64,000 nt of DNA from Diplocloster hominis (lineage in GTDB: Bacteria > Bacillota > Clostridia > Lachnospirales > Lachnospiraceae). The notes under the pieces are model-generated. The model saw only the letters and a list, made by a program, of their open reading frames with translations, did not search any database and was not told where the DNA came from. Positions 52,075 through 60,907 of this stretch are shown piece by piece (within the stretch, counting starts at the first letter, position 1; each line of letters begins with the position of its first letter). A program made the position numbers and the translations under genes. The DNA is taken from the NCBI RefSeq assembly GCF_032380655.1, contig NZ_JAWDIY010000005.1, positions 1 to 64,000 of the forward strand, read 5' to 3'.

Positions 52075-52212
52075 GTGTACGTTCCTTTCTGGAAAGGATC
52101 CCGTATGTATGGATAGGGCAGGGGTGCGGGATCTTGGATATTTGTTTCTGCAGATTTGCTGCTTGCGATTTTGAGCAATTATTTCTGCAGAAAGGTGATA
52201 TGCTGGTGGGAC

Positions 52213-53154
52213 TTACAGCCGGATGCCGTGTTCGGCCAGGAAATTCAGAACACGTTCCAGGGGTTGTATGGAATTCTGGGCTCCCAGACCCATGGCAGTG
52301 AGGGCGCCGCAGGCGCTTCCGATTTTCAGGCAGGTCTCTATGGGATAATTGTTTATTAAACCGTAGGCCAGGCCGCCATGGAAGGAATCGCCGGCGGCAG
52401 TGGTGTCCACTGCTTTGATTGGAAAGGCGTCCACACTGATGGAGACGGTGCCGTTGGAATAGAAGGCTCCTTTTTCTCCCATGGTTATACACAGATTGCG
52501 GACACCCCGGTCGATGAACCAGTGTGCGGTCTGCTCTTTCCAGTCTTCGATGGACATGTCTTTGCGCAGGATTCCGGTGTATACTTCACTTTCGGTTTCA
52601 TTGGGGGTGATAAAGTCGATGAGAGGGTAGATCTCGTCGGGCAGGGGAATGGCGGGAGCAGGATTTAAGATCGTTACCGCACCGCTGTCGTGCGCAGCCT
52701 TCAGACCGTATTGGACAGCATCCAGATTCAGCTCGGTCTGGGTCAGAAAGACTCCGGCGGAGCCGATGGCGTCCATGGCATCGTCGATCATTTTTGGGGT
52801 AATGTGGTGATTCGCACCGGGCGCATAGACAAGCATATTGTCACCGGCGGGGTCCAGATATATGGAAGCGCAGCCTGTGCGGTGGTGATCGGAATGATGG
52901 ATGTAGCTGCAGTTGATGCCTTTATCCAGGAGACCCTGGAATACAGTCTTACCCTGCATGTCATTTCCTATTTGACCGATGAGACTGGTAGGCATTCCAA
53001 GTAACGAACACTGGACGGATTGGTTTGCACCCTTTCCGCCGTTGAACATGTCCACCGAACTGCCGCTCACTGTTTCGCCTTTGGCTGGAAGCTTATCCGC
53101 GGATGCTACGATATCACAATTAATGCTTCCCAAAATTACAACATTCTTTTTCAT
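52213..53154 (-). CDS. PfkB-family sugar kinase (ribokinase/deoxyribokinase-like)
   Basis: 313 residues from the ATG at 53154 (GAAAGGAAAG upstream). The much longer frame runs through the divergent promoter and is rejected. It starts VVILGSINCDIVASADKLPAKGETVSG. It carries the PfkB motif GGKGANQSVQCSLLG and the C-terminal signature DTTAAGDSFHGGLAYGL with the catalytic Asp. Closest in pattern to ribokinases. With DeoC in the same island a deoxyribokinase role is possible. Divergent from the transporter operon across an operator-rich gap. Confidence 0.9.
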   Translation of the reverse strand: MKKNVVILGSINCDIVASADKLPAKGETVSGSSVDMFNGGKGANQSVQCSLLGMPTSLIGQIGNDMQGKTVFQGLLDKGINCSYIHHSDHHRTGCASIYLDPAGDNMLVYAPGANHHITPKMIDDAMDAIGSAGVFLTQTELNLDAVQYGLKAAHDSGAVTILNPAPAIPLPDEIYPLIDFITPNETESEVYTGILRKDMSIEDWKEQTAHWFIDRGVRNLCITMGEKGAFYSNGTVSISVDAFPIKAVDTTAAGDSFHGGLAYGLINNYPIETCLKIGSACGALTAMGLGAQNSIQPLERVLNFLAEHGIRL

Positions 53155-53181
53155 CTTATCTTTCCTTTCGCGTGAATTTTG

Positions 53182-53460
53182 TTGAATTCCATATAAATGA
53201 GTTGAAAGTTGGAATTCCAATTTCTGTAATGTCAAAAGTATTATATAATAAATGAGACATAAAAGCAAATGTTTTGGAAAATGCACAATAGCCATAACTA
53301 TTATACAAAGTTGGATGTACAAATTAACAAACGAATTGCTTGACAAATGAAAAACTTGGTGGTAATATAACCATATCGATTGGAAATGCAATCTTGAATT
53401 CCAATATTAAAATAGAAAAAATTGGAAATCCAACGAAAATTGCTAATAATTGGAATTTGG
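53182..53460. promoter_or_regulatory. Cluster of TTGGAATTCCAA-type operators
   Basis: At least six related palindromic or half-palindromic sites lie between the divergent kinase and transporter genes: TTGAATTCCA (53182), TTGGAATTCCAA (53209), TTGGAAATGCAA (53380), TTGAATTCCAA (53394), TTGGAAATCCAA (53422) and TTGGAATTTGG (53450). They flank the promoter on both sides. The DeoR-family protein encoded at 57471 is the likely binder. Confidence 0.75.
53340..53368 (+). promoter_or_regulatory. Promoter of the sugar-transport operon
   Basis: A perfect TTGACA (53340-53345) and TAATAT (53363-53368) with 17-bp spacing. Operator-like sites follow within 12 bp of the -10 box, giving clear potential for repression. 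Confidence 0.8.
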
Positions 53461-53512
53461 ATGCATGAAAATCAGGGTAACTAACTAAAAAAAGTCCCAG
53501 GGAGGAACGGAA

Positions 53513-54673
53513 ATGAAAAGAAAACTAGTTTCAGTCTTACTTGTATGTGCAATGGCAGTAACCATGGTTGCCGGCTGCGGCAGCAAAACGGAGGAGCCGG
53601 CTGAGGCGCCTGCGGCAACACCGGCACCGGCGGCAAGCGAAGCGCCTGCTGCGACAGACAAACCAGAGGCTACCCAGGCACCGGCTGAATCGGAAGCACC
53701 TGCAGCGGCAAGCGGAGAATTTGTAAAGTATAATGACATTAAAGATGGATTGGGACCGATTCCCAAAACAGACAAAACCTTCCAGATCGGATTTACCGCA
53801 AAAGCACTGGAAAATGAGTTCTGGAGAATGGAAAAAGAAGGAGCCGAGGCAGCCGGCAAAGCTCTTAAAGAAGCCGGACTTGATATTACCATCACTGTAG
53901 CGGCGGCAAACGGCGAGTCTGACGTACAGGGTCAGGAAGCGGTTATGAAAGATATGATCAATAAGAAATACGATGGTATCATGGTTGCTCCCATCGCGGA
54001 CACCAACCTGACGGCAGCCATCGAGGAAGCTGTTGAAGTCGGAATCCCGCTGATCTGTGTAAATGATAAAGATGCCAATGTGGATCTTCCGATCGTAGGC
54101 GCGGACCATAAGGATACGGCGGAACTGGCAGCAGAGTGGATCGCCACCAAGATCGGCGGAAAAGGCCAGATCGCAGTTGTTCAGGGACTTCCCACTGCGG
54201 AAGCAGCCCGCCTTCGTACGGATTGCTTCGTGGATTACATAAAAGCAAACTATCCCGACATTGAAGTTGTGGCTACACAGAATGCGGACTGGGATCGTAC
54301 AAAAGCAAAAGATGTTTCCGCTACCATCCTGAAACAGTATCCGGATCTGAAGGCAATCTACGCAAACAATGACACCATGGCTATGGGCGTATTGGAATCT
54401 GTAAAAGAAGCGGATTTACTGGGCAAATGCCTGGTAGTCGGTACCGATGGAACCAGCGAGGCATTGGATTCCGTAAAAGCCGGGGAATTAAGTGCCACCA
54501 TCAATGATTTCCCGTTCTATCAGTCTCAGGTAGCAGCTGAGATGCTGGTACGGAAATTATCCGGACAGGATGTTCCTGAGAAGATCTATTCTCCTCACGC
54601 TGTTGTTGATGCGGATAACTGTAACCTTTCAAACGAAGAAATCCTTGGATGGAAGGGCTTTACCGTTGAATAA
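53513..54673 (+). CDS. Sugar ABC transporter substrate-binding lipoprotein (RbsB type)
   Basis: 386 residues. Lipoprotein signal KRKLVSVLLVCAMAVTMVAGC, with Cys at the lipobox. An Ala/Pro/Glu-rich flexible linker (about 25-65) precedes a type-I periplasmic-binding fold (FQIGFTAKALENEFWRMEKEG, DGIMVAPIADTNLT, AIYANNDTMAMGVLE, VVGTDGTSEALDSV). This is the ribose/xylose/allose group (Peripla_BP_4). First gene of the operon with the ATPase and permease downstream. Confidence 0.94.
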   Translation: MKRKLVSVLLVCAMAVTMVAGCGSKTEEPAEAPAATPAPAASEAPAATDKPEATQAPAESEAPAAASGEFVKYNDIKDGLGPIPKTDKTFQIGFTAKALENEFWRMEKEGAEAAGKALKEAGLDITITVAAANGESDVQGQEAVMKDMINKKYDGIMVAPIADTNLTAAIEEAVEVGIPLICVNDKDANVDLPIVGADHKDTAELAAEWIATKIGGKGQIAVVQGLPTAEAARLRTDCFVDYIKANYPDIEVVATQNADWDRTKAKDVSATILKQYPDLKAIYANNDTMAMGVLESVKEADLLGKCLVVGTDGTSEALDSVKAGELSATINDFPFYQSQVAAEMLVRKLSGQDVPEKIYSPHAVVDADNCNLSNEEILGWKGFTVE

Positions 54674-54871
54674 TCGGGCAGCAAAAAGCCAGGCGGTACA
54701 TTAAGTATCCCATGACATATGCCCCCTGAGGCATAATGGGCTGTCGCACGGCAGGAAAAGGAAAGTGTGGCAGCCCATATTTTATTCAATAGGAGGATTC
54801 CTGTTGGATAAATAAGAGTTTCGCCTGCGGAATTCTTATTCCTATATAGAGAGAAGGGAAAGGCGGCGACC

Positions 54872-56374
54872 ATGGATAAATATATAGAGTTCCAGCACAT
54901 AACCAAAATTTTCCCGGGCCAGAAAGCTTTAGACGATGTCTCTTTTTCTGTAAAGCAGGGAGAGGTGCATGCGCTGCTTGGTGAAAACGGAGCGGGGAAA
55001 TCCACGTTGCTGAACATTCTGCATGGAATGTTCCCGGCCACACAAGGTAAGGTTTTTATAGAAGGGGAAGAAGTAAAGTTTCGTAACGCGCTGGAAGCGA
55101 TCAATTACGGAATCGCGAAGGTGCATCAGGAAATCAATATTATACCTGAACTAACAGTTGCCCAGAATATGATGCTGGGCGGGGAACCGACAAAGGGACC
55201 CTTGCTTAACAGAAAAAAGATGGAAAAAGAGACGCAGGAGCTCTTAGACCGGTTAGGCTGCGCATTTCATGCAGATGACAGGGTAGGAACCCTGTCCACC
55301 GGTAAAAAACAGATGATACAGATTGCAAAAGCGCTGTATATGAATGCCAAAGTCATATCATTTGACGAACCTACGTCCTCCTTAAGTAATTCAGAGGTCA
55401 AGACACTGTTTAAAATCATACGGGATTTGAAAGCACAGGGAATTACGATCCTTTATATCAGCCATAAAATGGATGAAATCTTTGAGATCTGTGACCGTGC
55501 CAGTATTCTGCGGGATGGAAAATATGTGACAACACTGGATATGAAAGAAACGACGGAGGAGGATCTGGTACAGAACATGGTGGGACGTGACGTATCCATG
55601 TTCGCCCAGAGGCTGAAACCGTCCTGTGTAGATAAGAACAAAACAGTATTAAAGGTAGAACATTTAAGCGGTCCCGCAGGGTTCGATGATATCAGCTTCG
55701 AACTTAAGAAAGGGGAGATCCTGGGATTTTTCGGACTGGTGGGCGCCATGCGTACAGAGGTTATGCGGGCGATCTTCGGGGCGGATAAGACGACCGGGGG
55801 AACCGTGATCTTTAACGGAAAAGCGCTGCCGCATAACCGGACTCCCAACACTGTGGTTAAGAGGGGAATCGGACTGGTGTCTGAGAACCGGAAAGAAGAA
55901 GGCTTTGTGAAGAACTTTAACAATGCCGATAACATCGCCTTGGCCAGCCTTACCAAATATGTCAAGGGAATATTTGTAAAGGAATCATTAAAACAGAAAA
56001 ATTCTGTGACAGTAGGCGAAACAGTGGGGCTGACACCCAATGATCCGGAATTCCTGACCGTTAGTCTGTCCGGTGGAAATGCCCAGAAGGTCATTCTGGC
56101 GAAATGGCTGTCAACAGATGTGGATGTCCTGATTATGGATGAGCCTACAAAAGGAATTGATATCGGAGCCAAAGCGGAGATCTACAAACTGATGGAGGAG
56201 ATCGTAGCAGCGGGAAAATCCATTATCATGGTATCATCCGAAATGACGGAAGTCATCGGTATGAGTGACCGGGTTCTGGTCATGAGAGAAGGAAAGCTGG
56301 TCGGCGAGTTAGACCGCTCTGAACTTGAGGAAGAGCGTATTATCACATATGCAGTGGGAGGTAGTCAAAGTTGA
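54872..56374 (+). CDS. Sugar ABC transporter ATP-binding protein (RbsA/MglA type)
   Basis: 500 residues with two ABC domains. The first is complete in outline: Walker A GENGAGKST, signature-like LSTGKKQMIQIAKAL and Walker B FDEPTSSLS. In the second the Walker A region is degenerate (GFFGLVGAMRTE), while LSGGNAQKVILAKWL and IMDEPTKGIDIGAK are kept. That asymmetry is normal for RbsA/MglA proteins. It energises uptake with the permease encoded at 56465. The 200-nt gap after the binding-protein gene may hold a processing or attenuation signal. Confidence 0.95.
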   Translation: MDKYIEFQHITKIFPGQKALDDVSFSVKQGEVHALLGENGAGKSTLLNILHGMFPATQGKVFIEGEEVKFRNALEAINYGIAKVHQEINIIPELTVAQNMMLGGEPTKGPLLNRKKMEKETQELLDRLGCAFHADDRVGTLSTGKKQMIQIAKALYMNAKVISFDEPTSSLSNSEVKTLFKIIRDLKAQGITILYISHKMDEIFEICDRASILRDGKYVTTLDMKETTEEDLVQNMVGRDVSMFAQRLKPSCVDKNKTVLKVEHLSGPAGFDDISFELKKGEILGFFGLVGAMRTEVMRAIFGADKTTGGTVIFNGKALPHNRTPNTVVKRGIGLVSENRKEEGFVKNFNNADNIALASLTKYVKGIFVKESLKQKNSVTVGETVGLTPNDPEFLTVSLSGGNAQKVILAKWLSTDVDVLIMDEPTKGIDIGAKAEIYKLMEEIVAAGKSIIMVSSEMTEVIGMSDRVLVMREGKLVGELDRSELEEERIITYAVGGSQS

Positions 56375-56431
56375 AAAACGCGGGATACCCCCATGCCGAT
56401 ATGTGCGGGAAAAATATTCACCCATACCTAA

Positions 56432-56459
56432 ATGTGCTGAAAAAACGCACAAAAGGAGG
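56432..56459 (+). repeat. 5'UTR mini-hairpin cassette, copy 2
   Basis: ATGTGCTGAAAAAACGCACA followed by AAAGGAGG. Nearly identical to 16637-16663, again ending in the ribosome binding site of the next gene. Confidence 0.55.
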
Positions 56460-56464
56460 AAACC

Positions 56465-57430
56465 ATGAAAAAGATCATAAAGAATAATTACCGGGAATTG
56501 AGCGTCATTGCGGCAATCGCCATCATGTTCATCATCTTCGGTATTCTGAATCCAATCTATATCTCTTCCAGTAATATCGTGGATATCCTGGATCAGGCCA
56601 CGATCTACGGCCTGATGGGTATCGGAATGACAATGGTTATTATCACAGGAGGTATCGATCTGTCCGTAGGCTCCGTCCTGGCGCTGTCCGGATGTATCGT
56701 GGCCAATATGGCGGTAAAAGGGGTAAACCCGGTACTGTGTCTCATCGTAGGCTTGTTCGCAGGCTTTGCGTTCGGCCTGCTCAATGGTCTGCTGGTGTCC
56801 AAAATGAAACTCCAGCCGTTTATTGCCACCATGGGTACCATGTCCGTCTACAGAGGCGCTGCCTATATTATAACGGAAGGCTATCCGGTACTGGGCGTAC
56901 CCGATTCGTTCCGGAACATCCTGAATATTAAAATTGTGGGCGGTATCCGAATTTCCGTCCTGGTATTCATCGCATTTGCAGTCCTGATCTACATTTTGCT
57001 GCGTAAGACCCGTCTTGGTACATACATTTATGCGATCGGTGGAAATATGGAAGCGGCCAGGCTTTCCGGCGTGCGTGTGGAGCTGACACAGACCATGGCT
57101 TATGCGATCGGAATGCTGGGAACCGCATTAGCCGGCCTGATCCAGGTGGCTAAGCTGGGAACAGGAGATCCTACCACAGGCAACGGCTGGGAGTTGAACG
57201 CCATCGCTGCCGCCGCCATCGGCGGAACCAGTATGGCAGGCGGCCGGGGAAACGCGCTGGGCACGGTTCTTGGAGCCATTCTCTTCTCCGGTCTGAAGGT
57301 TGGTCTGATCGTACTTAATGTCAATACCTATTATCAGTACGTGGCAACCGGTTTGGTTATCATAATAGCCGCATATTTGGAGATATTCCAGGGCGCTATC
57401 GCTTCCAGAAAGAAGAAAAAAGTAGTATAA
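56465..57430 (+). CDS. Sugar ABC transporter permease (RbsC type)
   Basis: 321 residues and about ten membrane helices. Characteristic segments are GLMGIGMTMVIITGGIDLSVGSVLALSG, the PFIATMGTMSVYRG loop and NAIAAAAIGGTSMAGGRGNALGTVLGA. It belongs to the BPD_transp_2 family of ribose/xylose/galactose importers. AAAGGAGG precedes the ATG. Confidence 0.95.
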   Translation: MKKIIKNNYRELSVIAAIAIMFIIFGILNPIYISSSNIVDILDQATIYGLMGIGMTMVIITGGIDLSVGSVLALSGCIVANMAVKGVNPVLCLIVGLFAGFAFGLLNGLLVSKMKLQPFIATMGTMSVYRGAAYIITEGYPVLGVPDSFRNILNIKIVGGIRISVLVFIAFAVLIYILLRKTRLGTYIYAIGGNMEAARLSGVRVELTQTMAYAIGMLGTALAGLIQVAKLGTGDPTTGNGWELNAIAAAAIGGTSMAGGRGNALGTVLGAILFSGLKVGLIVLNVNTYYQYVATGLVIIIAAYLEIFQGAIASRKKKKVV

Positions 57431-57470
57431 TATATTATACTATATTTCATGATTGTACGGGAGGATAAGG

Positions 57471-58244
57471 ATGTCCAAAGATAAGAGATTATGTGAACGG
57501 CGGAATAAAATATTGGAGGCTTTATCCTCACGGCACACGCTGCTGGTGAGTGATCTGGTAGCGGAACTAGAGGTGTCAAATGAGACGATCCGAAAGGATC
57601 TGATCGAGATGGAAAATCAGGGTATGGTGGAGCGTAAGCACGGCAGGGTGAATCTGCTGATCAACTACGTGGATGATCTGATGTACGTGCGGACCACAAC
57701 CAACCAATCTGCAAAAGAACGCATAGCGGCAGAGACGATTAAGCATCTGCCGGAAGGAAATTCCGTCTTTGTGGGGCTGGACGTCGGGAATACCGTATGG
57801 CATGTGGCGAAACTTCTGGTCAGCGATCCGACGAAGATCGTCGTTACCAGTTCGCTGGACGCAGCCAATATCTATGCGGAGGCGGGAAATCCGAGGCTGT
57901 ATTGTACGGGGGGCCAGCTGCGGGAGGTAGACCGCGGATTTTACGGCTATTGGTCATTACAGAATTTAAAATCCATTCACATGTCCGTATGTGTTCTGGG
58001 ATCGGTAGGGATCGTTAACCGGGACGGAATCGGGGCGGTCTCCTTTGATGACAGGGACGCGAAGCTGCTCTACGCCAAAAACAGTGACATGCGCATCGCC
58101 ATCTTTGACAGCACAAAGTGTGCCAGAGGAACGCTGGTCGAAGGCCTTCCGTGGGAAGCGATTGATCTGGTGATCTCGGACACGGGAATGCCGGAGGCGG
58201 ACAGGGAGCGTATAGAAGCGAAAACGAGACTGGTTCTTGTGTAA
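57471..58244 (+). CDS. DeoR-family transcriptional regulator
   Basis: 257 residues from the ATG at 57471 (GGGAGG upstream). N-terminal winged helix (RRNKILEALSSRHTLLVSDL, then ELEVSNETIRKDLIEMENQG). C-terminal sugar-phosphate-binding domain (GNSVFVGLDVGNTVWHVAKLL, VVTSSLDAANIYAE, ISDTGMPEADRERIEA). Such regulators repress sugar catabolic operons until a phosphorylated sugar binds. It is the natural candidate to bind the TTGGAATTCCAA cluster at 53182-53460. Confidence 0.92.
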   Translation: MSKDKRLCERRNKILEALSSRHTLLVSDLVAELEVSNETIRKDLIEMENQGMVERKHGRVNLLINYVDDLMYVRTTTNQSAKERIAAETIKHLPEGNSVFVGLDVGNTVWHVAKLLVSDPTKIVVTSSLDAANIYAEAGNPRLYCTGGQLREVDRGFYGYWSLQNLKSIHMSVCVLGSVGIVNRDGIGAVSFDDRDAKLLYAKNSDMRIAIFDSTKCARGTLVEGLPWEAIDLVISDTGMPEADRERIEAKTRLVLV

Positions 58245-58273
58245 GAGGAGTTGGGGATTTTTGATTGGGTTCC

Positions 58274-58311
58274 GGGAGCGAGGAGTCCGGCGGGCGGACT
58301 CCTCGCTCCCT
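58274..58311. terminator. GC-rich hairpin between deoR-like and ROK-like genes
   Basis: GGGAGCGAGGAGTCCG and its exact complement across a GCGGG loop, followed by TTTCC. A partial terminator or mRNA-stabilising element inside the operon. Confidence 0.6.
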
Positions 58312-58362
58312 TTCCTGGTGAATGCGAAGCGTCATGGTCTGATAAATAGAAGGGGAATCATT

Positions 58363-60186
58363 ATGAGAGAAGTGCAAAGAAGGGACGTACCCATTTACAT
58401 ATCGGATTTACAGATGAAGATAGCAGGACTTCCGGACGAAGACAGACAGGAAATACGATTGCTGCTGCTGGTGGATGAGCGGGGACGGTACCGTGAATTG
58501 AGCTTTCAGTTTCCGAAAGGGAAAGTACTTTTGGAAGATGCCGGATTATATGAAAAGTATCTGCTGGCGATGATCAACAATCTGCTGGTATCCTTCGGCG
58601 GGGCACTGCTGAAGGTATATTTTGACCTGAATGATAAGGACCTGGCGGATATGGCTGCAAGGGCTTTGAGCAGGTTTCAGGCAGAGAATGAAAGAAATGA
58701 CAGAACCGGTTATGGAGTATACCTGAATTATATAAATCGGATGAATGTGTTTCTGGGCCTGGGAAAATTCCGTATGGAGGTCTGCGCGCTTAAGGATTGG
58801 CCCGATCTAAGTGAGATGGAACAGTATTTCATTTATCTGCCGGAGGATGGCTGGAAGGAACAGGAGCGATTGCGCCGGTCAGCCGCTGAAATGGATGGCA
58901 GGACATTCTGCTCCCTGGACGTGGGGGGGAATTCGATCAAAGGCGCCGTGGTTCAGAACGGAAAAGTCATGGTGCTGAAAGAATATCAGTGGTATCCCAC
59001 AGGACATAAAGTGGCGGAAGAGATGAATGCGCCTATGATTCTGATGGTGCGTTTTTTAAGCGCCTGCACGGGTCTGCTGGAAAAAGAAGGAAGCCTTGAC
59101 AGGATACGGGAAACATTTGAAAATCAAATGCCCTATCTTCAGTTGTTAAAATGGACGGAAAAACTGGAAGAAGAGGGAATACGCACGGAAGAGCGGTTTG
59201 ACTCTGTCGTGATCGGTTTCCCGGACATTGTAGTACATAATAAAATAGCGGGCGGCGAATCTTTCAAACAATTGGGGCTTAAAAATAACCCGGAAACGGA
59301 TTATGAGGTTGAATTCTTTAAGACTTCGGATATTGATCTCCTGGTGGCCGGATATGTGAAAAAGGGCGGGCCGGTAGTAGTACTGAACGACGGGAATGCG
59401 GCATCCTATATTACCAGTGTGGAGCAGGCATTTTCAGAGGAGAATTTTATAGAAGCTTATGGCATGTTCGCCAACACCATCGGTACAGAGATGGGTACCG
59501 GGTTCATATCCAGAGCCGGGACGATCCAGCATATTCCGCTGGAAGGATTCCAGCATGTGATCGACCTGGGAAATGAAGCTTACGCGGCTTATCCGGCGGC
59601 TGATATCCGAAGCGTCTGCAGTATGAATACAGGAATACCCGGAACCATTCAAAAATATATCTCCCAGCTGGGCCTGTTCCGCATGGCGGTTACTGCACTT
59701 TATGAAGCCCATGATCCGCTCTGCAGCCGCTTGCTCGAAGAGGGATTCATCACCTATGATCCGGAGCAGGACAAAATGATGACAGTCATCGCGCCAAAGG
59801 ATCGAAGGGGGCAGCTCACCAGATGTTTAATCGCGCAGCTGGACGAAAAAACACCGGCGGTGGAGGAAGCCTTTCGCACCATGGGAAAGGCCCTGGGCGT
59901 GCTGATCGACCAGGATAAAATGATATTTCCGGAGATCGTCACCACACGGCTGTTAAGCGGTGGAATTATCGCGAACAACCGGGCCTATGAGCTGTTATCG
60001 GAGGGCCTGCATGCGCATAATCCCACATACCATGTTATGCGGCTGGACGAAGAGACGATGTACTCGCCGCTGCTGAAAAGCATCCGGCCGGATCAGAGAA
60101 ACTTTAATGTAGCAATAGGAAGCGCATATATCGGCAACCGTTTCCTGATGGAGAATATAGAAAACATGGAGGAATCACATTCATGA
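58363..60186 (+). CDS. Large ROK-like sugar kinase/regulator with extra N-terminal domain
   Basis: 607 residues from the ATG at 58363 (AGAAGGGG upstream); the longest frame would start inside the previous gene. Residues 1-185 are an unrecognised domain (VPIYISDLQMKIAGLPDEDRQEIRLLLLVDER). From about residue 185 an ASKHA/ROK-type fold starts with FCSLDVGGNSIKGAVVQNGK, then VVIGFPDIVV, VVVLNDGNAA and GTEMGTGFIS. ROK kinases are usually about 300 residues, so this is roughly double. It may phosphorylate a sugar entering by the ABC transporter. It overlaps the epimerase start (ATGA). Confidence 0.65.
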   Translation: MREVQRRDVPIYISDLQMKIAGLPDEDRQEIRLLLLVDERGRYRELSFQFPKGKVLLEDAGLYEKYLLAMINNLLVSFGGALLKVYFDLNDKDLADMAARALSRFQAENERNDRTGYGVYLNYINRMNVFLGLGKFRMEVCALKDWPDLSEMEQYFIYLPEDGWKEQERLRRSAAEMDGRTFCSLDVGGNSIKGAVVQNGKVMVLKEYQWYPTGHKVAEEMNAPMILMVRFLSACTGLLEKEGSLDRIRETFENQMPYLQLLKWTEKLEEEGIRTEERFDSVVIGFPDIVVHNKIAGGESFKQLGLKNNPETDYEVEFFKTSDIDLLVAGYVKKGGPVVVLNDGNAASYITSVEQAFSEENFIEAYGMFANTIGTEMGTGFISRAGTIQHIPLEGFQHVIDLGNEAYAAYPAADIRSVCSMNTGIPGTIQKYISQLGLFRMAVTALYEAHDPLCSRLLEEGFITYDPEQDKMMTVIAPKDRRGQLTRCLIAQLDEKTPAVEEAFRTMGKALGVLIDQDKMIFPEIVTTRLLSGGIIANNRAYELLSEGLHAHNPTYHVMRLDEETMYSPLLKSIRPDQRNFNVAIGSAYIGNRFLMENIENMEESHS

Positions 60187-60869
60187 AGAACAATTACATC
60201 TTAGGGGGATCTGTCTCCTGTTTTGATCTATACAATCTGGAGCGCCAATTTAAGGAAATCCACGAAGCGCCCATTGATTTCATGCACTACGATGTGGTGG
60301 ACGGCAGATTTAACCAGTGTCTGATCCTGGGGCTTCCCACCCTGCAGATGATGCGCCCTCATACCGAACTGCCCATCGAAGTTCATCTGGCGGTCTATGA
60401 GCCGGAGTTGTATATCGCCCAATTCATCGAAGCAGGAGCAGACATTATAACCATACACCCGGAAGGGACAAAAGACCTGATGGAAGCCTTCCGCTATATC
60501 CGCAAACTGGGAGCAAAGCCGGCCCTGGCGCTGCGAAGCGAGACCATAGCCACCGAAGACATGCTGCCAGCCATGGAAGAAGCCGAGTACATCATCAAGC
60601 TGACAGTGAATCCCGGATTTTCCGGTCAGAAAATACAGCCGGCCGCCTTTGAAAAGATGTCGGCGCTGCGCGGGATGCTGGACGCACACAGTATCGACAC
60701 CAAGATCGTTGCCGACGGCAACGTAAATACGGAAACCATCCCCACCCTGGTCCATCACGGCGCCAGTATGCTGATCGGAGGTACCTCCGGCCTTTTCCTG
60801 AAAGGCAGATCTGTAAAAGAGTGCGCCCAGGCCATGCTCGACGCCATGAAACAACCAAACGAAATCTAA
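60183..60869 (+). CDS. Ribulose-phosphate 3-epimerase family protein
   Basis: 228 residues. The TIM-barrel motifs of the RPE family are present: FMHYDVVDGRFNQ (metal-binding region), LPIEVHLAV, IITIHPEGTKDLMEA, IKLTVNPGFSGQKIQP and IVADGNVN ahead of LIGGTSGLF. Substitutions relative to housekeeping Rpe suggest a different ketose phosphate, for example allulose 6-phosphate. Translation is coupled to the ROK-like gene upstream. Confidence 0.85.
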   Translation: MKNNYILGGSVSCFDLYNLERQFKEIHEAPIDFMHYDVVDGRFNQCLILGLPTLQMMRPHTELPIEVHLAVYEPELYIAQFIEAGADIITIHPEGTKDLMEAFRYIRKLGAKPALALRSETIATEDMLPAMEEAEYIIKLTVNPGFSGQKIQPAAFEKMSALRGMLDAHSIDTKIVADGNVNTETIPTLVHHGASMLIGGTSGLFLKGRSVKECAQAMLDAMKQPNEI

Positions 60870-60907
60870 ATTCAGAAACTAACTTATAGAAAGCAGGTTT
60901 ATAGACA

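Noticed and set aside
52213..53391. Kinase frame extended to 53391
   Set aside because: The extension crosses the operator cluster and the opposite-strand promoter. The ATG at 53154 has a proper ribosome binding site and the canonical kinase N-terminus.
58315..58363. Longer start (58237) for the ROK-like gene
   Set aside because: It begins within the deoR-like gene and reads through a strong hairpin. The ATG at 58363 has the ribosome binding site.
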